Below are positions 1 through 7,610 of a stretch of DNA of 37,126 nt, piece after piece. A program made the position numbers and the translations under genes. Position 1 is the first letter of the stretch. Each line of letters opens with the position of its first letter. A model generated the notes under the pieces. It had not been told where the DNA came from. It saw only the letters and a list, made by a program, of their open reading frames with translations, and ran no database searches. Origin of the DNA: Nostoc sp. 'Peltigera membranacea cyanobiont' 210A (GTDB lineage: Bacteria > Cyanobacteriota > Cyanobacteriia > Cyanobacteriales > Nostocaceae); contig NZ_NOLJ01000008.1 of NCBI RefSeq assembly GCF_002246015.1, positions 1-37,126 of the forward strand, read 5' to 3'.

Positions 1-607
1 GTGCGATTCGTTGCCTAGTGAATCACGGTAATCAGTCCGTACATAACTAAGCCAGCCTGACAGCAGATTACTGTCATCAAAAGGCTGAACTCTCGGTCAG
101 ATGCAAGTGTAAGCCTTGCCATTCAGACTCAGAATTGACTCCTTATCTGCCCACACCGAACAAGCTCGGTTCTTGTAGAGTGAAGCTGGGAACAGGGCGC
201 AATCAGACGACCGTTGCGGGTTGACACTGGTGCTAACAGGGAGTTCCTATGATGAAACCGAGCCTATAAAAGCGACTTACCAAAAGACAGGGCGCAACTC
301 AAGATCCCCTGACCTCACTGGAGTTTATTCCCGCCGTATCTTGAATCTAATAACGGCAAAGAGTCTAGGGAATCCAGCAGTCGAATTGGCTACATCTAAC
401 GGAACAACGCCACATGCTACAACGGGGGGAACCCCCGCAACGCAGTGGCTCATCAATCTCTCCGAGGGAACGAATAAAAACTAACTGTGGGTCTTGAGAC
501 AGTCGAATCTCAGGTAGACCAGACGAGCGGAGGAATTCCCACAGTTAGGGTAGGACAGTCCGTAATTGGACTGAGGTGTTCAGAAAATACAAACTAGAGA
601 AGAGAAA

Positions 608-2182
608 ATGATTAGACACAGTAGACATACTAGTGAATCTTGGAAAGCCGTACCGTGGAAGAAATTCCGCCGAAATCTTTTCCGCCTTCAAAAGCGCGTA
701 TTTAAAGCTGTTCTTGTTGGAGACAAGCGGAAAGCTCGGTCACTCCAAAAGCTTATTCTCAAATCAACCTCGGCTCGATTTCTTGCAATTAGACAAGTAT
801 CTCAGCTAAATGCTGGTAAAAAGACGGCGGGTATCGATGGGAAGAAATCACTCTCATTTGAAGAACGCTTCAACCTTGAAGAATTACTGAGAATGAACAG
901 TGGAAATTGGAAGCATCAAGGACTACGGGAAATCCCCATCCCCAAGAAGGACGGGACTACCAGAATACTTAAGATACCTACCATAGCGGATAGGGCTTGG
1001 CAATGCCTCGCAAAATATGCACTCGAACCAGCACACGAAGCCACTTTCCACGCTAGGAGTTACGGGTTCAGAACTGGGCGCTCTGCCCACGATGCACAAA
1101 AGTACATCTTTAATAACCTCCACTCTGCTTGCAATGGAATAGAGAAACGAGTTATAGAACTCGACATCGAAAAATGCTTCGATAGGATTAACCACTCAGC
1201 AATTATGGATGAACTCATTGCTCCAAAAGGCTTAAAACTCGGAATATACCGATGCCTCAAGGCAGGAGTCAACCCAGAATTCCCTGAACAAGGAACACCC
1301 CAGGGGGGAGTGGTCAGTCCCTTACTAGCTAACATTGCGCTCAACGGGATTGAGGGTATACACAGATACCATAAGAATTTAGGATACAGAATCACTGATA
1401 AAACCCTGACCAGTGATATTACTGAACCATCAATCCGATACGCGGACGACATGGTTATTATACTCCGACCCGAAGATGATGCAATAGAGATACTTGAAAG
1501 AATCAGCGAGTTTCTCCGCAAACGCGGAATGAATGTAAGCCAAAAGAAAACCAAAGTTACCGCCGCGACAGATGGGTTTGACTTCCTCGGCTGGCACTTT
1601 AAAGTCCAGAAAAACGGAAGGTTCAGATGCAGTCCCGCAGTGGACAACTTCAAAGCATTTCGTAAGAAGGTAAAACACATCGTCAACAACTCGAATTATG
1701 GTGCTACCACAAAGGCTGAGAAATTAGCCCCGGTAGTTAGAGGTTGGAGAAATTACCATAAGTTCTGCAAGATGGACGGGTCAAGAAACTCGTTATACCA
1801 CATCGAAAAAAGAGCTTACACGGTATTCAACAAGGAAACTAATCAAAATCGCAACTCTAGCAAGAAATTACTAGACAAAGCATTCCCAAAGGTTCCTTAC
1901 TCCGAAAACAAACACATTTCTGTCAAGGAAACTAAATCACCTTACGACGGAGATACAGCCTACTGGAGCGAACGTAACAGTAAACTCTATGGCGGCGAAA
2001 CTTCTATTGCTCTTAAGAAGCAAAGCCATAGATGTGCTTCCTGTGGTCTGAAATTCATCGATGAGGAACGGCTTCACCTACACCACATCGACGGAAATCA
2101 TGCCAACTGGAAGAAAAATAATCTTGAAGCAATTCATGAGAGTTGCCACGATTACAAACACATGAGCAAAAGCGCAAGCTAA
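608..2182 (+). CDS. ltrA: Group II intron-encoded reverse transcriptase/maturase with HNH endonuclease
   Basis: This 524-aa multifunctional intron protein helps the intron RNA fold and splice, and drives its spread by target-primed reverse transcription. The palm has DIEKCFDRINH at residues 186-196, QGTPQGGVVSPLL at 228-240 and the catalytic YADD at 278-281, so the polymerase looks intact. A maturase X region follows at about 330-420. The C-terminus carries an HNH zinc-binding nuclease: CASCG near residue 476, then an HLHH core and a final ESCH. Such a nuclease nicks the second strand during retrohoming. An AG-rich stretch (AGAGAAGAG) just upstream of the ATG can act as ribosome binding site. 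The ORF lies in intron domain IV. No frameshift or stop is seen, so the element may still be mobile. The symbol is generic for the family. Confidence 0.93.
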   Translation: MIRHSRHTSESWKAVPWKKFRRNLFRLQKRVFKAVLVGDKRKARSLQKLILKSTSARFLAIRQVSQLNAGKKTAGIDGKKSLSFEERFNLEELLRMNSGNWKHQGLREIPIPKKDGTTRILKIPTIADRAWQCLAKYALEPAHEATFHARSYGFRTGRSAHDAQKYIFNNLHSACNGIEKRVIELDIEKCFDRINHSAIMDELIAPKGLKLGIYRCLKAGVNPEFPEQGTPQGGVVSPLLANIALNGIEGIHRYHKNLGYRITDKTLTSDITEPSIRYADDMVIILRPEDDAIEILERISEFLRKRGMNVSQKKTKVTAATDGFDFLGWHFKVQKNGRFRCSPAVDNFKAFRKKVKHIVNNSNYGATTKAEKLAPVVRGWRNYHKFCKMDGSRNSLYHIEKRAYTVFNKETNQNRNSSKKLLDKAFPKVPYSENKHISVKETKSPYDGDTAYWSERNSKLYGGETSIALKKQSHRCASCGLKFIDEERLHLHHIDGNHANWKKNNLEAIHESCHDYKHMSKSAS

Positions 2183-2191
2183 GAACATCGG

Positions 2192-2267
2192 AAGCTGGGT
2201 GCGGTGAAAGTCGCACGCCCAGATTTAACTGAGAGGTGCGCGGGATAATACCCGCCATCGACTCAAC
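2192..2267 (+). ncRNA. Group II intron catalytic domains V and VI
   Basis: Domain V is a 34-nt hairpin at 2192-2225. It has the AGC catalytic triad (2193-2195), a GAAA tetraloop in GGTGAAAGTC, and a two-base CG bulge on the 3' side. Domain VI follows (about 2230-2266): TGAG pairs with CTCA, GGTG with CATC and GCGGG with CCCGC around an ATAATA loop. An unpaired A in the sequence CGAC before the 3' end is the likely branch-point nucleotide. All the features needed for splicing chemistry appear intact. Confidence 0.85.
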
Positions 2268-2545
2268 CAGACCTGGATTGGGATCGAGCCTACACCTTGA
2301 TGGCAGAGCGGGGTATTCGCAAAATCGTTGCTTTGGGAGGTGGCTCTTTAACAGCTGCTCTAGTCAAGGCAGGGCGAATTGACGATTGGTGGTTGACCAT
2401 TTGGCCGATCATTTTTGGAGGAAAGCACGCTCCTAGCCCAGTGGAGGGAGAGGGTTTTCTTCCCGATGTTGCTCCTCATCTAGAACTCATAGAAACTCGT
2501 CAGGTTGGAAGTGATTTGTTTTTACATTACCGCACGGTTAAGTGA
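2268..2545 (+). CDS. RibD_C / dihydrofolate-reductase-like protein, 3' exon only
   Basis: An open frame runs straight out of the intron end to a stop at 2545. It encodes the C-terminal part of a RibD_C (deaminase-reductase) domain: an ERGIRKIVALGGGS glycine-rich turn, a VKAGRIDDWWLTIWPIIFGG segment and a final LFLHYRTVK strand. This fold uses NADPH for DHFR-like or pyrimidine-reductase chemistry; cyanobacteria have several small stand-alone members of unknown substrate. A start at 2297/2300 would leave a fragment without the N-terminal cofactor half, so I read this as the 3' exon of a gene cut by the intron. The 5' exon lies before base 1. Splicing could restore the product; I cannot verify the joined frame. 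Confidence 0.72.
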
Positions 2546-2670
2546 AAACGCGCTGCCAGAATTAAGCACTATGAGCGTTGATATTAACAAGCAGGGGAGC
2601 AGGGGTACTTTCGCTCACAATTCCACTCTAGTTTGTACCTTTTACCCTACCCCTTGCCTCCTGCCTCCGA

Positions 2671-3021
2671 TCAACCAGGGGGCCAATCCAACTGCCGTCC
2701 TCCCAAAATATGCAAATGTAAGTGATGGACTGTTTGACCGCCGTCATCACCAGCATTGATGACAACTCGATAACCATTTTTTAGTCCAGCTTCTTCTGCA
2801 ACACGTTTAGCAGTTAACAAAAGATGCCCCAACACAGCATGATCCTCAGATTCAGCTTCAGCTAGTGTCGCAATGGTTTTTTTGGGAATGACAAGGATGT
2901 GAACGGGCGCTTGGGGATGGATGTCTTTGAATGCCAGGGCTAAATTATCCTCGTAAACAATATCAGCGGGAATTTCCCGACGAATGATTTTGCTGAAAAT
3001 CGTTTCTGTACTTTCACTCAT
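2671..3021 (-). CDS. hinT: HIT-family (histidine triad) nucleotide-binding protein
   Basis: This 116-aa protein has the usual length of the HinT branch. It opens with TIFSKIIRREIPADIVYED, typical of the family, and has the signature HHLHLH histidine triad (residues about 99-104) followed by GGRQLDWPPG at the C-terminus. Family members are dimeric cytoplasmic purine-nucleoside phosphoramidate or AMP-lysine hydrolases; the middle histidine is the nucleophile. The physiological role in cyanobacteria is unclear. It is transcribed away from the intron-split gene. A relic of a MITE end lies 34 bases upstream of the start codon, inside the likely promoter. Confidence 0.93.
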   Translation of the reverse strand: MSESTETIFSKIIRREIPADIVYEDNLALAFKDIHPQAPVHILVIPKKTIATLAEAESEDHAVLGHLLLTAKRVAEEAGLKNGYRVVINAGDDGGQTVHHLHLHILGGRQLDWPPG

Positions 3022-3054
3022 GCCAATTTACCTACTAATCTGCTAGAGATTTTA

Positions 3055-3078
3055 TATTAAGTCCGCCTAATTACTTAT
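3055..3078. repeat. Relic of a MITE-A terminal end
   Basis: This 24-base stretch (TATTAAGTCCGCCTAATTAC and four more bases) matches the left end of the MITE-A copy at 5353 at 20 of 24 positions by eye. No matching partner end is visible nearby, so it looks like a solo decayed terminus. It lies between hinT and the tRNA gene, in the hinT upstream region. Confidence 0.5.
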
Positions 3079-3151
3079 CATTGAGAAAATTTGATTGTGC
3101 GGGTACACCCAGATTTACTGTTCGGTTCGGTTTTTTCAGGAAAAAGCTATG

Positions 3152-3187
3152 AAAAAACCTGCCAATCTTTTAAAAAGACTAGCAGGT
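3152..3187 (-). terminator. Rho-independent terminator after tRNA-Pro
   Basis: On the minus strand the sequence reads ACCTGC, an interrupted TCTTTT/AAAAGA inner stem, GCAGGT, then six T residues. It starts 16 bases beyond the 3' end of the tRNA gene and fits an intrinsic terminator for that transcript. Confidence 0.8.
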
Positions 3188-3202
3188 ATGGCTTATCATC
3201 AA

Positions 3203-3276
3203 TCGGAGCGGCGGGATTCGAACCCACGACCTCCACTACCCCAAAGTGGCGCGCTACCAAGCTGCGCTACGCCCCG
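3203..3276 (-). tRNA. tRNA-Pro (anticodon GGG)
   Basis: The minus strand folds into a complete 74-nt cloverleaf. The acceptor stem is CGGGGCG/CGCTCCG with one G-T pair, the D stem GCGC/GCGC, the anticodon stem CCACT/AGTGG around the loop TTGGGGT, and the T arm GTGGG-TTCGAAT-CCCGC. The loop gives anticodon GGG, which reads proline CCC/CCU codons. The discriminator base is A; the CCA end is not encoded. Confidence 0.95.
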
Positions 3277-3326
3277 GTCAGAATTCCTATCATATAGCAA
3301 AACTGTAGGATAATCAAGAGGCAATT

Positions 3327-3692
3327 TTAAAAAACCTTAAGCATCCCACTAGCTTGCAGTAAATCTGGAACCGCAGAAGCATTCCATTTACCTTCTACAC
3401 ATCGCCCTGTATTCAAGATGAAGCGCAGACTGTAATCATCAGGATAGCCTTCTACTTCCATCCATAATAAATCGCTTTCGGCTTCACAATTAATTTTTTC
3501 CTCTTCCATCAATTCAGCTGCGAGTTGCTTCATGGTGTCTGCTAGCTGTGCTAGTAGACGACAAAAATCATTTAACTCGGCTTCGGTTAACTCAATTGCC
3601 CAATCATCTGTACCAACTAAACCTTTAAACTCAGGTGTATCGGGGTTCCAGCCAATACGCCAACCCGATCCGGTTTTGACAACGCGTTCCAT
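3327..3692 (-). CDS. DUF1818 family cyanobacterial protein
   Basis: The 121-aa product begins MERVVKTGSGWRIGWNP and continues with LVGTDDWAIELTEAELNDF, both typical of the cyanobacterial DUF1818 family. Members are small, soluble and acidic, with an alpha-beta fold and no assigned enzymatic function. The predicted protein has no signal peptide or membrane segment. It lies downstream of a separately transcribed unknown exported-protein gene and upstream of tRNA-Pro, all on the minus strand, with no clear operon partner. The family call is from memory of these motifs; function is unknown. Confidence 0.85.
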   Translation of the reverse strand: MERVVKTGSGWRIGWNPDTPEFKGLVGTDDWAIELTEAELNDFCRLLAQLADTMKQLAAELMEEEKINCEAESDLLWMEVEGYPDDYSLRFILNTGRCVEGKWNASAVPDLLQASGMLKVF

Positions 3693-3707
3693 AGTTTAGT
3701 TTTTTAA

Positions 3708-3749
3708 ACGCAGAGGTACGCAGAGGTGTAACGCAGAGGGGCGCAAAGG
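3708..3749. repeat. Short direct repeats of ACGCAGAGG
   Basis: ACGCAGAGG occurs three times within 42 bases, followed by a degenerate GCGCAAAGG. Units of this kind are dispersed between genes in many Nostocales genomes (family knowledge). They sit just upstream of the DUF1818 start codon. Confidence 0.6.
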
Positions 3750-3757
3750 AAAATTTA

Positions 3758-4405
3758 TCATTTTAGTAGTTCGGCACCTCCTCGTTGCGGTGGCTGTGGG
3801 CTAGTTGATGTAGTTGGACTGGGTGTGGTGTTGGAGTTAGGGGGTACGGTGTTTTGGGAAGTAGGATTAAATATATTGACTAAGACTTGTACTAGGGCAT
3901 CTCGCTGGCTGCGGGTGAGGCTCTTGATGGCTTTGCAATCGCTTTCTATGGGATTTTTCTGTAGTGCATCATTTCCTGGATAGGTAGTATCATACATAAT
4001 TTCATTTGCACCCAGGTAATCAGCTAAAGTTAGCTTCCAATCTAAGCGATAAATCGGGGCACGCCCTTTGGTATAAATGTGATATCTAATTAGGCGATTT
4101 GCTAAGGTATTGCTTTCGGCAACTTTACCATTTTCTTTGCTGATATACTTATTTTCCCGTGGGAAATCTGGCAATTGCTGATACACTAGCTGCCAAACAT
4201 CGCTAGGCGTGACTCTCTGAGCAGAAGCAGGTTGGATACTAAATAAATTTCTATGTATTGATTTATCCGCCCCTGAACTTAAAACAATTACACTCACTAG
4301 TATTAAGGTAAGCAGTAGTGGTGTTAGCGGTAGCGGTGCGTTTCGCTTGTACTGAGTTGTGAGTTTTGAGAAAATTGATTTAAACAGAAATTTTTTCTTT
4401 TTCAT
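3758..4405 (-). CDS. Hypothetical exported or membrane-anchored protein
   Basis: The 215-aa product has a basic N-terminus and a hydrophobic segment at about residues 24-44 (LPLTPLLLTLILVSVIVLSS), so it is probably membrane-anchored or exported. Residues about 60-170 form a soluble domain; I do not recognise it. It includes the phrase VWQLVYQQLPDFPRENKY and two cysteine-free halves apart from one Cys near residue 158. The last 40 residues are rich in Pro, Ser, Thr and Asn, a low-complexity tail typical of surface or periplasmic linkers. It follows rpoZ on the same strand after an 82-base gap that holds an STRR array. No function is assigned. Confidence 0.7.
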   Translation of the reverse strand: MKKKKFLFKSIFSKLTTQYKRNAPLPLTPLLLTLILVSVIVLSSGADKSIHRNLFSIQPASAQRVTPSDVWQLVYQQLPDFPRENKYISKENGKVAESNTLANRLIRYHIYTKGRAPIYRLDWKLTLADYLGANEIMYDTTYPGNDALQKNPIESDCKAIKSLTRSQRDALVQVLVNIFNPTSQNTVPPNSNTTPSPTTSTSPQPPQRGGAELLK

Positions 4406-4453
4406 AGAACAATATTTTGGGCGTTGCTGAGTGAAAAGATGAATTTGCCTGAT

Positions 4454-4488
4454 TCAGAATTCAGCACTCACCACTCAGCACTCAATCT
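4454..4488. repeat. Heptanucleotide tandem repeat (STRR type)
   Basis: Five 7-base units in register, TCAGAAT, TCAGCAC, TCACCAC, TCAGCAC and TCAATCT, end at the rpoZ stop codon. Tandem degenerate heptamers are a known class of repeat in heterocystous cyanobacteria. Confidence 0.65.
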
Positions 4489-4724
4489 TATAGTTCGCCG
4501 ATAATTTCTGGTTGAGTCAATTCATCAGACATTTCGATAATTGCCCTTAGCACTGGCTTCATCATCGCATCTTCGTTACTTTCAAAGTCTTCGTAACGCC
4601 GACGTTTAGCACGATTTGCTACCTGAACCGTAATGCGGTATCGATTTGAGGCTGCACTAATCAGATCCTCAGCCCGGTGCATAATCTGAGATTGAGTTGT
4701 CTCGAACTTAGAACGCTTTAGCAT
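4488..4724 (-). CDS. rpoZ: DNA-directed RNA polymerase omega subunit
   Basis: The 78-aa product matches the cyanobacterial/plastid-type omega subunit. It contains MHRAEDLISAASNRYRITVQ, where helix 1 packs on the beta' C-terminus, then a basic VANRAKRRRYEDF segment and a helical C-terminus ending IIGEL. Omega is non-catalytic and helps beta' fold and assemble; in cyanobacteria it has been linked to sigma-factor recruitment. Length is normal for the group. It is probably transcribed alone or with the downstream exported unknown at 3758. Confidence 0.92.
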   Translation of the reverse strand: MLKRSKFETTQSQIMHRAEDLISAASNRYRITVQVANRAKRRRYEDFESNEDAMMKPVLRAIIEMSDELTQPEIIGEL

Positions 4725-4873
4725 AATCAGTGGTTCTTGGGGTCATTCTCCAGTGTAACAGCACTAAATCAGTCTACTGCTGTCTGTTTAATCGCCGGCA
4801 ACCTCTCTATTGATAGAGGCTAAGATATTTTAGTCACTTTATAAGTAACTTGTAGTATTAAATAACGTACCTC

Positions 4874-5293
4874 ATGGCTGACCTTGTGGAAACTGCGATC
4901 GCAGCGGGTAATTTCAATACCCTAATAAAGGCTGCTAAAGCTGTAAATTTCATAGAAACTTTGAAAAGCCCTGGTTCTTTCACGCTCTTTGCACCAACTG
5001 ACGAAGCTTTTGCTAATCTGCCAGAGGGAACTTTAGACTCGCTACTACAAGATATCCCCAAGCTCCAGAAAATTGTGGCGTATCATATCGCTAGTGGGGA
5101 TGTCAGGTCTGATGATTTGGTACAGATTAACGAGGCAGAGACGCTTGAAGGTTCAATTGTCGCCATTGAATCTGCCGACGGTAAATTTAAGATAAATAAC
5201 GCCAATGTCCTGAAAACAGATATTCTGGCAGACAATGGCGTGATCCACGTTATTGATGCGGTGTTGATGCCTGCAATGGTGGCGGGGAAGTAA
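4874..5293 (+). CDS. Fasciclin (FAS1) domain protein
   Basis: The 139-aa product is a single FAS1 domain filling almost the whole chain. The diagnostic H1 motif FTLFAPTDEAFANLP (about residues 36-50), a middle YHI (the family's YH pair) and the H2 region NGVIHVIDAVLMP near the C-terminus are all clear. FAS1 domains mediate cell-surface or extracellular adhesion. This copy has no signal peptide, as in many short cyanobacterial members, so its location is uncertain. The start codon at 4874 leaves the domain complete, though no strong ribosome binding site precedes it. It is divergent from rpoZ across a 149-base gap containing a small CCTCT/AGAGG hairpin at about 4802-4819. Confidence 0.9.
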   Translation: MADLVETAIAAGNFNTLIKAAKAVNFIETLKSPGSFTLFAPTDEAFANLPEGTLDSLLQDIPKLQKIVAYHIASGDVRSDDLVQINEAETLEGSIVAIESADGKFKINNANVLKTDILADNGVIHVIDAVLMPAMVAGK

Positions 5294-5352
5294 GGGCAGA
5301 GGGGAAAAGCTTACTGCAACTTCTCCCCTGCTCCCTGCCTCTTGTCCCCTCA

Positions 5353-5499
5353 TATCATGTCCGCGTAATTAGTTATGCTAACCACAGTCATTACACCCCA
5401 CCCCTTAATCCCCTCCCCGCTTGCGGGGAGGGGAGACAAAGCGTAGCTTTGGCGGGGTGGGGTTCTTCGGATTTAATAAGCAATCAAGCGGACATGATA
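5353..5499. mobile_element. MITE-A copy 1 (147 bp, non-autonomous)
   Basis: The element is bounded by the perfect 12-bp inverted ends TATCATGTCCGC and GCGGACATGATA, and flanked by the direct repeat TCA (5350-5352 and 5500-5502). Its interior folds into a long GC-rich hairpin, with CCCCTCCCCGC facing GCGGGGAGGGG inside CCCCACCCC/GGGGTGGGG. It has no coding capacity. A near-identical copy lies at 30416-30560 with a TTA duplication. Three-base TNA duplications are typical of the IS1031 branch of IS5-type transposases, so such an enzyme may move it (inference). The right end is 7 bases from the GH13 stop codon. Confidence 0.82.
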
Positions 5500-5506
5500 T
5501 CATTCC

Positions 5507-6979
5507 CTACTCGCTACTCCCCACTCCCAGAATGCACCCACTCCGTGCGGGAACAGTCAATGACAACTGCTGAGTTTCTCCTTCGCCATTACACTCAACT
5601 TCAGCAGTGCCATATAAAAGCTTGGTGGGTTGAGTCCGCAAAGTGGCAACATCTGCATTCGCTGTTGCCGAACTTGTACCAGCGTTGATGGCAATTATCA
5701 ATTCTTCTGTCCCCAAAGTTCGCGCAAAAATATAAAGTTGCCCTTGAGCAAACAGAACTTGGTAATCACCTGTACGCAAAGCTGGGTAAGTGTGGCGGAG
5801 GGCAATTAACTGGCGGTGAGTATTGTAAATTTCTTGATTCCACTTAGCCTCTAAAGGAAAACTACGACGTGAGTCTGGGTCTATTCCTCCAGGTAAGCCA
5901 ACTTCGTCACCATAGTATATGCTGGCAGCACCGGGAAAGGTGAGCAACAGTAAAGTTGACAATTCTATACTGGCTATATCGCCGCCTGCAATCGTCATCA
6001 ATCGGGCTGTATCGTGACTTGCAAGCAAATTGAGTTGAGTTAGCTGAATTTCCCAAGGGTAAAGTTGCAGTACTTCTTGGATTTTGGTGGCGTACTCGGC
6101 AGCAAATAAGGGTGGGTAGGGTTGATAGTCGCGGCTTTGGACTTGTTCTAAGACTACGCGATCGCCTGCTGCAAAGGCAATTGTCGGCCCAGCAAATAGA
6201 TAATTCATCACGCCGTCAAATTGCGTCCCATCCAGCCACTCGCGGGAATCTCCCCACACTTCGCCCACAATATAAGCTTCGGGATTGACTGCCTTAACGC
6301 GATCGCGAAATTCTTGCCAAAAACCAGGAGTTTTGATTTCAAATGGTACATCCAATCGCCAACCGTCGATGCCGAATTTAATCCAATATTCGGCAATTTC
6401 CATAATGTATTCTCGTACTTCTGGATTATCGTGGTTAAATTCTGGTAAGGCGCGATTCCCAGCCCAACCCGCGTAGTTAGCAGGAAACTCCCCATTATAT
6501 GGTGAAAGGGGCCAGCCTTCTATTTTGAACCAATTTACCCAAGGCGAATGGGGGCCATTTTCTAAAACGTCGTGGAAAAAGAAAAAGCCACGGCTGGAAT
6601 GGTTAAACACTCCATCCAGAACAACTTTGATATTTCGTTGATGGGCTGCATCAAGTAATTCTTTAAAAGCTTCGTTGCCCCCTAACATCGGGTCAACTTG
6701 ATAATAATCGTGGGTATGATAGCGATGATTACTGGCAGATTGAAAAATGGGTGTGAAGTAAATCGCGTTAATCCCTAAATTTTGGATGTAGTCTAAATCC
6801 TCCATAATACCCCATAAATCGCCGCCTTTATAGCCCTGGAGGGTTGGCATAGAGTCCCAATCTTCCCAACGGGCTTCTTGCAATAACCGTTTGCGCGGCT
6901 GTTTGCTTCTGGCAAAACGATCTGGGAAAATTTGGTAGAAAACAGCGTGCTTCACCCAGTCTGGTGTTTGAATTTGCAT
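5507..6979 (-). CDS. GH13 alpha-amylase family glycosidase (neopullulanase / cyclomaltodextrinase-like)
   Basis: The 490-aa product hydrolyses alpha-1,4 (and perhaps alpha-1,6) glucosidic bonds in starch- or glycogen-derived oligosaccharides. The (beta/alpha)8 barrel carries all four GH13 regions: DGVFNH (122-127), GWRLDVP with nucleophile Asp210, EVWGD with acid/base Glu240, and SHDTAR with transition-state Asp323. The opening WVKHAVFYQIFPDRF is typical of neopullulanase and cyclomaltodextrinase relatives, but the extra N-terminal domain of those enzymes is missing. No signal peptide is present, so it is probably cytoplasmic. A short C-terminal beta domain ends with GVGSSE. It is monocistronic, with the MITE immediately past its stop. 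The substrate cannot be told from sequence alone. Confidence 0.9.
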   Translation of the reverse strand: MQIQTPDWVKHAVFYQIFPDRFARSKQPRKRLLQEARWEDWDSMPTLQGYKGGDLWGIMEDLDYIQNLGINAIYFTPIFQSASNHRYHTHDYYQVDPMLGGNEAFKELLDAAHQRNIKVVLDGVFNHSSRGFFFFHDVLENGPHSPWVNWFKIEGWPLSPYNGEFPANYAGWAGNRALPEFNHDNPEVREYIMEIAEYWIKFGIDGWRLDVPFEIKTPGFWQEFRDRVKAVNPEAYIVGEVWGDSREWLDGTQFDGVMNYLFAGPTIAFAAGDRVVLEQVQSRDYQPYPPLFAAEYATKIQEVLQLYPWEIQLTQLNLLASHDTARLMTIAGGDIASIELSTLLLLTFPGAASIYYGDEVGLPGGIDPDSRRSFPLEAKWNQEIYNTHRQLIALRHTYPALRTGDYQVLFAQGQLYIFARTLGTEELIIAINAGTSSATANADVATLRTQPTKLLYGTAEVECNGEGETQQLSLTVPARSGCILGVGSSE

Positions 6980-7610
6980 GAATAACTTTTTGTATGTTTA
7001 GAAGCGATCGTTGCAAATATTAGCTTCTTTATGGCTCTTACTTATGATAGAGAATCTGTCATTTCTCAGTATTCATTAGTGATTTAGCCTTTTTCATGCT
7101 GTTTTATACGCAAATGTTATCAGTCTTAACTATTTTGTTTTAGTTTTTAACAGGTCAACTAGATAGACTTGTCACTGATTGCATTCTGATTCCTGAATAC
7201 TTTTTTAAGAAATTTATTTATTACTTAATTATTCTTAATTTTATTTTCCTCACTTTGTCCGTAATTATTTCGGCAGACAATGGATTAGTTTAATAGCTTC
7301 ATAAAAATTACCTGTTACCTCAGACTTGGGTAATTGTTAGATGTAAGCAATCAAAGATGTCTCAGGAACTACAGAAAATCACTATGAGGGATACGTAATT
7401 CCAGAATATGAGTTATGAATTAGCAATTGTCTTAGGAATAACTCCTACCTCCTAAACTGATTTGATGTTATCTATAAAATAAATAGATAACTATAGTCGC
7501 ATCAAATAATCGAAGCGAAAAAACTACATAGTCTGTGTTAATCCTAAAGCGACTTATCCTCCTAGAACCACTACTTTCTTCACGGCAACTCAATTTAATT
7601 TAAGGTAAAA
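6980..7610. other. 631-bp AT-rich intergenic region between divergent genes
   Basis: This is the divergent upstream region of the GH13 gene (left) and the S8 peptidase gene (right). I find no convincing ORF or RNA gene. The only clear structure is the palindrome at 7467-7491, listed separately. Promoters for both genes must lie here, but no strong -35/-10 pair stands out. Confidence 0.6.
7467..7491. promoter_or_regulatory. Perfect 9-bp inverted repeat, possible operator
   Basis: GTTATCTAT and ATAGATAAC are separated by 7 bases of AAAATAA. The AT-rich arms lack a following T tract, and the site lies about 120 bases before the peptidase start codon. A regulator binding site is more likely than a terminator, but no factor can be named. 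Confidence 0.4.

Larger units (their letters stand above)
1..2267 (+). mobile_element. Group II intron, full length, with internal maturase ORF
   Basis: The window opens with GTGCG, the consensus 5' end of group II introns. About 600 bases of non-coding RNA scaffold (domains I-III and the start of IV) precede an ORF at 608-2182, and catalytic domains V and VI follow. The 3' splice site is placed after ACTCAAC at about 2267, some 7 bases beyond the presumed branch-point A of domain VI; it may be off by a base or two. The flanking 3' sequence is an unrelated coding exon, so the element interrupts a gene. The scaffold and HNH-bearing ORF resemble the chloroplast-like bacterial introns common in cyanobacteria (family knowledge). 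The 5' exon, and so the IBS1/IBS2 target pairing, lies outside the window. Confidence 0.88.

Noticed and set aside
221..484. Open frame of 87 codons before the intron maturase
   Set aside because: It lies within the structured RNA scaffold of the group II intron, has no ribosome binding site and resembles no protein.
1060..1689. Minus-strand frame of 209 codons
   Set aside because: It is fully antisense to the palm of the reverse transcriptase, which has intact catalytic motifs.
3091..3313. Two overlapping plus-strand open frames containing GFEPTT and DSNPRPP phrases
   Set aside because: They read antisense through the tRNA-Pro gene and its terminator; these phrases are well-known artefacts of tRNA T-arms.
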